42,728 nt of DNA from positions 1 to 42,728 of the forward strand of contig JAUXPJ010000015.1 in the NCBI GenBank assembly GCA_030683815.1. Reading direction: 5' to 3'. A program made the position numbers and the translations under genes. The notes under the pieces are model-generated. The model was not told the DNA's origin. It searched no databases and was given only the letters and a program-made list of their open reading frames with translations. This document shows, in pieces, positions 33,384-40,525 of this stretch (the stretch's first letter is position 1; each line of letters begins with the position of its first letter). Source of the stretch: Flavobacteriaceae bacterium (GTDB lineage: Bacteria; Bacteroidota; Bacteroidia; Flavobacteriales; Flavobacteriaceae).

Positions 33384-34742
33384 ATGCAACTCACTTTTCT
33401 AGGCGGTGCTGAAACCGTTACCGGATCCAAAATATTATTAGAAATTAATGATAAAAAAATTTTAATTGATTGCGGATTGTTTCAAGGACTCAAAGAATTG
33501 CGCTCTAAAAACTGGGATCAATTTCCCGTCAATCCGGCTTCTATTGACGTTATTTTATTAACTCATGCTCATTTAGACCACTGTGGATATATTCCTGTCC
33601 TGGTAAAAAATGGTTTTAATGGAACTATTTATTGTACGCCGCCGACTTTTGAATTAACTAAAATTATTTTATTGGACAGCGCTAAAATTCAAGAGGAAGA
33701 ATGCGCCCACTGCAATAAATACGAATATACCAAACACAAACCCGCGAAACCGCTTTATACCGTTACAGATGCTGTAAATTGTTTCCCATCGTTTAAAACT
33801 ATAGAATACAAAACACGTTTTCCCTTATTTAACAGAACCTATTTTGAGTTTCATAATAGCGGACATATTTTAGGAAGTGCCTCTGTAAAACTTGATGTTG
33901 CCAACGAAACCATTGTTTTTTCCGGTGATTTAGGCAGAAAAGTCCCCATCATTTTACGGGAGATGACTTATTTAACTAAGGCAGATTATATCGTAATGGA
34001 ATCAACCTATGGAAATAAAGAACATCCGGAACTGGATGTTAAAGAAAAACTCCTTGAAACGGTTTTACACACTTATAAAAAAGGCGGAAATCTAATTATC
34101 CCCACTTTTTCTGTTGAGCGCGCTCAAGAACTTATTTATTTGTTTAAAGAATTACAAAAAGACCGCTTGTTACCTCCAATGCCCATTTATTTAGACAGTC
34201 CGATGGGCGTCAATGCTACTCAGGTGTATTACAATTATCAGAATTATCTCAATTTAAATGAAAAAGATCTTGCAGAGATGATTAAAGCGGTTCAATTAAT
34301 AAAAAGCGTTGAGATTTCAAAAGCTGTTATCAAAGATAAAAAACAGAAAATTGTGATGGCCGGAAGCGGGATGGTTACAGGAGGCCGTATACTTCATCAT
34401 TTAAAAAAAAATATTGGAGATCCCAGAAATACGATACTTTTAGTTGGTTTTCAAGCTGTTGGAACTCGTGGAAGAGCTTTATTGGAAGGTGAAAAAGAAC
34501 TCAAATTTATGGGTGAATACCATCAAGTTAAAGCAGAAGTTAAATGTATCAATGCTTTTTCCGGTCATGCTGACCAAAGTGAGTTGTTGGATTGGTTGCA
34601 ACATTTTGAGGTGTTGCCAAAGGAAATTTATTTAAATCACGGTGAAACCCACCAAAGCAATACCTTATGTACTAAAATAAAAACCACTTTACAAACCAAT
34701 TGCAAAGTGGTTAAAATGAATACTGTTTACGATTTGTATTGA
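33384..34742 (+). CDS. Beta-CASP metallo-beta-lactamase-fold RNase-like protein
   Basis: A 452-residue protein. The metal motif HAHLDH is at residues 61-66 (THAHLDHCGYIP). The family's start MQLTFLGGAETVTGSK sets the ATG at 33384; the 27-codon upstream extension is not protein-like. The beta-CASP domain includes VMESTYGNKEH and PTFSVERAQELIYL, and the C-terminal RNA-specificity motif is NAFSGHADQSELLDWL. Relatives are endoribonucleases of the CPSF73/YsmF kind. A role in RNA turnover is inferred. Confidence 0.9.
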   Translation: MQLTFLGGAETVTGSKILLEINDKKILIDCGLFQGLKELRSKNWDQFPVNPASIDVILLTHAHLDHCGYIPVLVKNGFNGTIYCTPPTFELTKIILLDSAKIQEEECAHCNKYEYTKHKPAKPLYTVTDAVNCFPSFKTIEYKTRFPLFNRTYFEFHNSGHILGSASVKLDVANETIVFSGDLGRKVPIILREMTYLTKADYIVMESTYGNKEHPELDVKEKLLETVLHTYKKGGNLIIPTFSVERAQELIYLFKELQKDRLLPPMPIYLDSPMGVNATQVYYNYQNYLNLNEKDLAEMIKAVQLIKSVEISKAVIKDKKQKIVMAGSGMVTGGRILHHLKKNIGDPRNTILLVGFQAVGTRGRALLEGEKELKFMGEYHQVKAEVKCINAFSGHADQSELLDWLQHFEVLPKEIYLNHGETHQSNTLCTKIKTTLQTNCKVVKMNTVYDLY

Positions 34743-34916
34743 TTTGTCAGGCTTGTATTCAGCTTTTAAAAACCGCCCTCAAAAACAGTATTATTTCGTG
34801 TTTTTAGCCATCAAGTCAACAATTCTCATGCTTAGCTTCATTTCTAAAAAGTGATTTATAGTGTGCGATAATATTCATCCCGCAATTAAAAATACAACCA
34901 ATAAAAAAGGAAAATG

Positions 34917-34924
34917 TATCTTTG
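34917..34924 (+). promoter_or_regulatory. queE -7 box, only 4 nt from the start codon
   Basis: TATCTTTG ends at 34924 and the ATG is at 34929. With the start site expected a few nt past the box, the transcript would begin at or next to the ATG, that is, a leaderless mRNA. The in-frame codon at 34914 lies upstream of the box and cannot be used. Confidence 0.6.
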
Positions 34925-34928
34925 CCGC

Positions 34929-35561
34929 ATGTTAGACGCTCCATCACAAATTTTAATTGCACAAGGAAAACTTTTACCTCTTATGGAGGAATTTTATACC
35001 ATTCAGGGTGAAGGGTTTCACACGGGTAAAGCAGCCTATTTTATTAGAGTTGGCGGTTGTGATGTTGGATGTCATTGGTGTGATGTGAAAGAAAGTTGGG
35101 ATGCCAACTTACATCCGTCCACTTTGAGTACCGCCATTGTTGAAAATGTTAAAAAATACGCCAAAACGGTTGTGGTTACCGGCGGTGAACCATTGATGTG
35201 GAATATGGATTTTTTAACCGCTGAATTGAAAAAAGCAAATATCAAAATACATATTGAAACTTCGGGTGCGTATCCGTTAAGCGGTTCTTGGGATTGGATT
35301 TGTCTCTCTCCTAAAAAGACAAAATTACCGCTTGAAAATATCTATTTAAAAGCAGATGAGCTAAAAATCATCATCCAAAATAAACACGATTTTAAGTTTG
35401 CAGAAGAGCAAGCGCTCAAAGTTTCTGAGAATTGTGAGTTATTTTTACAACCCGAATGGAGTAAACGGGCATTGATGATTCCTTTTATTGTAGATTATGT
35501 AATGCAGCATCCACAATGGAAAATATCTTTGCAAACACATAAATATCTTAATATTCCTTAA
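34929..35561 (+). CDS. queE: 7-carboxy-7-deazaguanine synthase
   Basis: A 210-residue radical SAM enzyme converting 6-carboxy-tetrahydropterin to 7-carboxy-7-deazaguanine, in queuosine precursor synthesis. The iron-sulphur cluster cysteines are Cys44, Cys48 and Cys51 (CDVGCHWC). The N-terminal LMEEFYTIQGEGFHTGKAA and the glycine-rich VVTGGEPLMW are family-typical. The start MLDAPSQILIAQGK is in line with homologues and places the ATG 4 nt after the promoter box. It converges with cmk, and the two 3' ends overlap by 4 nt. No other queuosine gene is in the window. Confidence 0.93.
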   Translation: MLDAPSQILIAQGKLLPLMEEFYTIQGEGFHTGKAAYFIRVGGCDVGCHWCDVKESWDANLHPSTLSTAIVENVKKYAKTVVVTGGEPLMWNMDFLTAELKKANIKIHIETSGAYPLSGSWDWICLSPKKTKLPLENIYLKADELKIIIQNKHDFKFAEEQALKVSENCELFLQPEWSKRALMIPFIVDYVMQHPQWKISLQTHKYLNIP

Positions 35562-36250
35562 TTTTCTTGGAGTTTTTCTTGTACAATTTGGTAGATTTTT
35601 TCAAATTGCTCTTCTTTGGTCATTTCAGAATTGTCTATTTCGATGGCATCTTGAGCTTTTAATAATGGAGAATTTTCACGATTAGAATCAATATAATCGC
35701 GTGATTTTACATTGTCTAAAATTTCTTCATATGAAACTTGATCTCCTTTATTAATCAATTCTTGAAAACGTCTATTGGCTCTTTTATCAGCAGAAGCATT
35801 TAAAAAAAATTTTAATTCGGCCTTAGGAAAGACAATGGTGCCGATATCTCTGCCATCCATCACAACGCCTTTTTCTGCGCCCATTTTTTGTTGCTGCTCT
35901 ACTAATTTTTTACGTACTTCGGAAATGGTTGAAACATTACTCACAAAGTTAGAAACTTCTAAAGTTCTGATTTGCTGCTCTACATTTTCATCATTCAAAT
36001 ACATTTCTGCAAACTGTAATTCTGGATTATAAATAAATTTCAGCTGAATGGAATCCAGTTTTGCAATTAACTCTTCTACTTTAAAAAAACCATCTCCGAT
36101 GAAGTTGTTTTTCATGGCAAAAAAAGTAACCGCACGATACATCGCTCCCGTATCAACATATACATAATTCAAAACCTGTGCTAAATGTTTAGCAATGGTG
36201 CTTTTACCTGTTGAAGAAAAGCCATCGATAGCAATTGTAATTTTTTTCAA
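35558..36250 (-). CDS. cmk: Cytidylate kinase
   Basis: A 230-residue (d)CMP kinase. P-loop GFSSTGKST at residues 10-18. The segments YVDTGAMYRAVTFFAM (about 31), VVMDGRDIGTIVFP (about 155) and RRFQELINKG (about 185) are conserved. The reading frame has no ATG at this end: it starts at TTG 36250, as L/M-KKITIAIDG, where homologues have ATG, and a stop lies three codons upstream. It follows porQ by about 100 nt and may share its transcript, an order seen in other Bacteroidota. Confidence 0.94.
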   Translation of the reverse strand: MKKITIAIDGFSSTGKSTIAKHLAQVLNYVYVDTGAMYRAVTFFAMKNNFIGDGFFKVEELIAKLDSIQLKFIYNPELQFAEMYLNDENVEQQIRTLEVSNFVSNVSTISEVRKKLVEQQQKMGAEKGVVMDGRDIGTIVFPKAELKFFLNASADKRANRRFQELINKGDQVSYEEILDNVKSRDYIDSNRENSPLLKAQDAIEIDNSEMTKEEQFEKIYQIVQEKLQEN

Positions 36251-36350
36251 GATGTATTATATAGATTTGAGTATTAAGTATTGAGAGAACAACTATATCA
36301 ATATCAATTCATTGGTTAATTTATTTGTAATATCAATGATTCGGTTTAAT

Positions 36351-37367
36351 TTAATTGTTATTTAAATACAAATTTAAGCTAAAAGTATGAGTATTGGAAA
36401 CCGGATGGTACTTAGAAAAAGCGTAATTAAGTTTAATTTTATTCATTTTTAATCCAAATCCTGCCGTTAATCCGGCAAATGATCTCGTATTCAGCAAACT
36501 GAATTCTTTCGATTTTTTGAAATTATAACCCATTCTCAGGTTAAAATTCTTATCAGGAAAAAGTTCAACGCCTAAAATGAAATGTCTAAAAGCATTATCA
36601 ATAAACGAAATTTTCTCAAGTGTTTCCTTCCCATTGATATTTGTTATTGTATTTGACGGATTGCTGTTGGCAATTTGCCATTGTTGTAAATTATCAATTG
36701 TTATATGCCATTTCAAAGGGACATTTTCGAGTTTATAAGAAGCTCCCATTAAAATTTCAAAAGGTAATTTTTCGATTTTTTCATCAAAAGCAATGAATTG
36801 ATGCCCGATATTTCTAACTGACAAAGCAAGCGATAAAGGATTATCATCTTTGTAATATATCAATCCAATATCTACGGCAGCCGCTAAAGAACTGTATTTT
36901 TCTATTTTTGACTGGATGATTTTTATGTTTGAGCCCACATAAATATTCGTTTTAGGAAAATTATAGGCATATCCAACAGATAAACTCATATCGTAGGCCT
37001 TAAAAGTTCCGGTTTCTACCCCTTCTTCATCAGCTTCGATGAATTTTCCATAATCGACATAGGTTAAATTGGAATGGAAAGTTCCTATTCTCCTGTCCAC
37101 ATAATGTGCGTAAGAAGTTGAGTAATAATTGATATCGCCTATAAAATTGAGATAATTTAAATTAATTTGACCTTTCATTTCCTCATTTATAACCGCAGGA
37201 TTCCAAATTGGTTGACTGATATCTCCCATCAATGTAAGCGTTTTACCTCCTAAAGCGGTTTGATGTGCCGAAGTAGGAACATTTAAAAAATTAAAAACTG
37301 ATTCGCCTCCAACTTGGGCAAAAACAGTAAATCCTTTTAATAAAAAAATAAAATATATTTCTCTCAT
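36351..37367 (-). CDS. porQ: Type IX secretion system protein PorQ
   Basis: A 338-residue outer-membrane beta-barrel of the PorV/FadL type with signal peptide MREIYFIFLLKGFTVFAQ. PorQ motifs: VGGESVFNFLNVPTSAHQTA (mature N-terminus) followed by LGGKTLTLMGDISQPIWNPA. PorQ works with PorU, PorV and PorZ in the attachment complex that removes sorting domains and links cargo to A-LPS. The ATG at 37367 was chosen over the in-frame TTG at 37379. The neighbour cmk supports the call. Confidence 0.9.
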   Translation of the reverse strand: MREIYFIFLLKGFTVFAQVGGESVFNFLNVPTSAHQTALGGKTLTLMGDISQPIWNPAVINEEMKGQINLNYLNFIGDINYYSTSYAHYVDRRIGTFHSNLTYVDYGKFIEADEEGVETGTFKAYDMSLSVGYAYNFPKTNIYVGSNIKIIQSKIEKYSSLAAAVDIGLIYYKDDNPLSLALSVRNIGHQFIAFDEKIEKLPFEILMGASYKLENVPLKWHITIDNLQQWQIANSNPSNTITNINGKETLEKISFIDNAFRHFILGVELFPDKNFNLRMGYNFKKSKEFSLLNTRSFAGLTAGFGLKMNKIKLNYAFSKYHPVSNTHTFSLNLYLNNN

Positions 37368-37430
37368 AATTGAATACAAAGTAAGTGGTTTTTATTTATT
37401 ATCAGTAATGAATGACTTATTTTCAACAAA

Positions 37431-37457
37431 AAAAACCACGCTGATCACGTGGTTTTT
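37431..37457 (-). terminator. Terminator of the PorE-like gene
   Basis: AAAAACCACG (37431-37440) pairs with CGTGGTTTTT (37448-37457). Read on the minus strand it ends in a long T run, 47 nt past the stop at 37504. Confidence 0.8.
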
Positions 37458-37503
37458 CAAGAGCGCTATTTATTTATAGAGATCTCCGGAGTAGATTTTT
37501 ATA

Positions 37504-39390
37504 TTATTCCATCTTCAAAACAACTATTTCACTGCGTCTGTTTAGTTGATGTTCTGCTTCAGTACAATTTACTTGATCGGCACAATTATTTACCAATACC
37601 GTTTCACCATATCCTAAACCGTTAATTCTGGTATTACTAATCCCTTTTTTAAGCATATAATCAATGGTAGATTTAGCACGGCGTTGAGATAGTTTATCAT
37701 TGTATTGATGACTGCCTCTTGAATCGGTATATGATTTAACTTCAATGACCATTTTCGGATATTTGTTCATTAAATCAACCAAATTATCTAACACAACTTT
37801 AGCATCACCTCTAATATTTGATTTGTCAAAATCAAAATAAACATTGTCAATTTGAACAATAATTTCTTCAGGAATTAATTTTATTTCAAACTGATGTTCC
37901 AAAGCAAATTCATTTGTTGAACTAAAGTTCTTCTCATTTGTTTTATAGCTTTCTTTGGCAGCTGTTATATTAAATTTGGTATCACACATTATTTTTGGCA
38001 TTTTAAATACCCCAAAAGCATCTGTTTTGAAATCAAGTTTTTCACTATTTGTTCTGTTAACAACTGTTATATAAGAATCAGGTAAGACTAAATTTGTTTT
38101 TAAATCTCTTACGGTACCTGCTAATGATTGATAACACGCTATTGCTTTTACAAAATAAATATCATCATCTCCCATTCCTCCCATCCTATTGGAAGAAACA
38201 TAAGCTTGATTTTTATTTTCATTCATTACAAATGCAAAATCATCAAGATTACTGTTGATAGGCGTTCCCAAGTTTACCGGAGGTTTATTTTGGTCTTTTA
38301 GATTTACTTTAAAAACATCTAAAGCACCCAGTCCCCAATGTCCGTTTGATGAAAAATACAAATTATCTTTTGTTACAAATGGAAATAATTCATTTCCTTC
38401 CGTATTAATTGTATTTCCTAAATTAACAGCTTTGCCAAAACTTCCGTTTGACTGTATATCAACAACATATAAATCGGCTGATCCATATCCGCCGGGCATA
38501 TCTGACGCAAAATATAATTTTTTTTCATCGGCACTTAAAGCCGGATGACCCACAGAATAATTATCATTATTAAATGGTACTGAGGTAATGTTGGACCATT
38601 CTCCGTTCACCAATTGTGCTTTAAATATTTTTAAATTACTGATGCCTCTTTTATTTTTTAATAATTTATCATTGGATGAGTTATTTCTGGTAAAATACAT
38701 AGTTAATCCATCAGCTGAAAAAGTTGCCGGTCCGTCGTGATTTTTTGTGTTTAAGTTCTCTGAAAATTGTTGGATTTCAGATAAAACTATGCCATCTGCA
38801 TTAACTTCAGCTTTATATAAATCTAAAAAAGGTTGATTTGTTCTTTTATATAACTCAACATCTGTTCCTTTTTTAACTGAGGTAAAAACAATTTCATTTT
38901 TATAAAATGCAGCGCCAAAATCAGAATATGGAGTATTGAAAGGTGTTAATTCAATTTTATATCGCTCTGGTTTTTTCAGCAATTCTTCAATTTCTTTGGA
39001 TTGATTTTGGTAACTGACCACTCTTTGGTCATTAGGATTAGCCGCTTTGAATTTTTGAAACCAAATTGCTGCTTCATCATTCTTATTTACGGCTTTCAAC
39101 ACATGGATATATTTGAAATAATATTCAGATTCTACAGTACTTTCATATGTATCCATGAGTTTTTTGAACCATGGCTCAGCACTTTGCATTTGAGAATTAT
39201 AGTAATACGAATCTGCAAGCATTTGAAGTAATTCTTTGTTTTCACCATCTTTCTTAATTACTTCTTCTAATTCTGTAGCTGCTTTGGCATACTCCATATT
39301 TTTAAAATGCAACTCTGCAGTTTTCTTATTGGCTTGTGAAAACAAACTAACAGAAAACATCATAATTATAATCAATACTAATTGTTTCAT
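37504..39390 (-). CDS. PorE-like OmpA-family protein (TPR, PD40, CRD, OmpA)
   Basis: A 628-residue protein with signal peptide (about 1-18, ending SLFSQ). N-terminal TPR-like helices (about 20-125); PD40/WD40-like repeats (about 170-420, SADGLTMYFTRNNSSNDKLL, LSADEKKLYFASDMPGG, VSSNRMGGMGDDDIYFV); a carboxypeptidase regulatory domain (about 425-505); and an OmpA domain (about 525-628) with YFDFDKSNIRGDAK and YTDSRGSHQYNDKLSQRRAK for peptidoglycan binding. This is the PorE architecture, which anchors the T9SS to the wall. Many genomes have several such paralogues beside PorP/SprF genes; this may be one of those. Confidence 0.88.
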   Translation of the reverse strand: MKQLVLIIIMMFSVSLFSQANKKTAELHFKNMEYAKAATELEEVIKKDGENKELLQMLADSYYYNSQMQSAEPWFKKLMDTYESTVESEYYFKYIHVLKAVNKNDEAAIWFQKFKAANPNDQRVVSYQNQSKEIEELLKKPERYKIELTPFNTPYSDFGAAFYKNEIVFTSVKKGTDVELYKRTNQPFLDLYKAEVNADGIVLSEIQQFSENLNTKNHDGPATFSADGLTMYFTRNNSSNDKLLKNKRGISNLKIFKAQLVNGEWSNITSVPFNNDNYSVGHPALSADEKKLYFASDMPGGYGSADLYVVDIQSNGSFGKAVNLGNTINTEGNELFPFVTKDNLYFSSNGHWGLGALDVFKVNLKDQNKPPVNLGTPINSNLDDFAFVMNENKNQAYVSSNRMGGMGDDDIYFVKAIACYQSLAGTVRDLKTNLVLPDSYITVVNRTNSEKLDFKTDAFGVFKMPKIMCDTKFNITAAKESYKTNEKNFSSTNEFALEHQFEIKLIPEEIIVQIDNVYFDFDKSNIRGDAKVVLDNLVDLMNKYPKMVIEVKSYTDSRGSHQYNDKLSQRRAKSTIDYMLKKGISNTRINGLGYGETVLVNNCADQVNCTEAEHQLNRRSEIVVLKME

Positions 39391-39572
39391 ATGTATATAA
39401 TTTATTGTTTTTAATTTGTCATAACCTGTCCCGATAAATCGGGATGGAATACGCTTGTTTGATTAAAATATCTTCATCAAAGTTTACTTCACCAAATTTT
39501 ATTTGTTTTGGTGTTCAGTGATTGCTTCGCAATTGTGTTTTTACAAACATGGCTATTTCATAAACTTATGTA
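39391..39572. other. Spacer between the PorE-like and PorP/SprF genes with hairpins
   Basis: TCCCGAT-aa-ATCGGGA (39429-39444) shares the core CCGATAAATCGG with the elements at 9270-9281 and 9468-9479. A second small hairpin ATTGC-TTC-GCAAT lies near 39521-39533. No clear promoter box was found. Confidence 0.5.
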
Positions 39573-40496
39573 TTAAAAGAATCTCGGTGATTTAATGATA
39601 GTTGTTTTTTTGATAAATTCATATCTGAGCATGAATTCATGGGTTCCGTTGCTATAATGTCTTAAATTGGTTGTTGTATGATCATAGGCATAACCGATAT
39701 TTAGATTTTCAGTAATCTGGAATCCGGCTAAAGCACTTACAGAATCATCCCAACGATAGGCCACACCTGCTGTAAACTTCTCATTGAACAGGAAGTTAGC
39801 CGAAAAATCAGCTATCCAGGGTGCTCCTGATACTGCTTTTGCTAAAACTGCCGGCTTAAATTTTACTTTATCATTTAAATCAAAAACATATCCTCCAATC
39901 AGATAATAATGTAATCGTTCTTTATCAATAGGTTTGAAAGTAGCGTTATTATCATAATATTCATTTGTCATGAAATTTGGAACTGAAAGTCCGACATACC
40001 ATTTCTCCGAATAATAGAAAAATCCCCCTCCGATAGTTAAAAACACTTCGTTTAAATTCTGAGCTAATAATGGATCAGGATCTTGCGATAATCCCTTGGA
40101 AAAATCTACATCAAAAAATCGAGCTCCTGCTTTTAAACCAAATGCCAACTTATTTTTGTCACTTGTTTGAATCGTATAGGAAAAATTAGCATCTACAAAA
40201 GTTTCATTTGCAGGGCCTAAATTATCATTAATGATGGATAATCCCAATCCTACATTATTTTTGAGAGGAGCGTGAACTCCCAATGTCTGAGTCTTGGGAG
40301 CTCCGTCTAATCCTATCCATTGTGATCTATGCAAGGCGTTAACTACTAAATGATCTAATGAACCTGCATATCCAGGATTTACACTCATCGTATTATACAT
40401 ATATTGCGTATACTGAGGATCCTGTTGTGAATAGCCAACTGCGCTTATCAATAAGATTGCAATTAACCCTTTCTGTATTATATGTTTGAATATCAT
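39573..40496 (-). CDS. PorP/SprF family T9SS membrane protein
   Basis: A 307-residue outer membrane protein. The signal peptide (ILLISAVGYSQQ) is followed by DPQYTQYMYNTMSVNPGYAG and RSQWIGLDGAPKTQTL, the family signature. PorP/SprF proteins each promote secretion or attachment of the type B sorting-domain protein encoded next to them, as SprF does for SprB. The ATG at 40496 is chosen: the longer frame to 40547 would overlap the previous gene and has no signal peptide at its start. It lies 29 nt after the type B gene and is presumably its partner. Confidence 0.92.
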   Translation of the reverse strand: MIFKHIIQKGLIAILLISAVGYSQQDPQYTQYMYNTMSVNPGYAGSLDHLVVNALHRSQWIGLDGAPKTQTLGVHAPLKNNVGLGLSIINDNLGPANETFVDANFSYTIQTSDKNKLAFGLKAGARFFDVDFSKGLSQDPDPLLAQNLNEVFLTIGGGFFYYSEKWYVGLSVPNFMTNEYYDNNATFKPIDKERLHYYLIGGYVFDLNDKVKFKPAVLAKAVSGAPWIADFSANFLFNEKFTAGVAYRWDDSVSALAGFQITENLNIGYAYDHTTTNLRHYSNGTHEFMLRYEFIKKTTIIKSPRFF

Positions 40497-40525
40497 ATCC
40501 ACAAATTTTAGTTTCAAATTATTAA

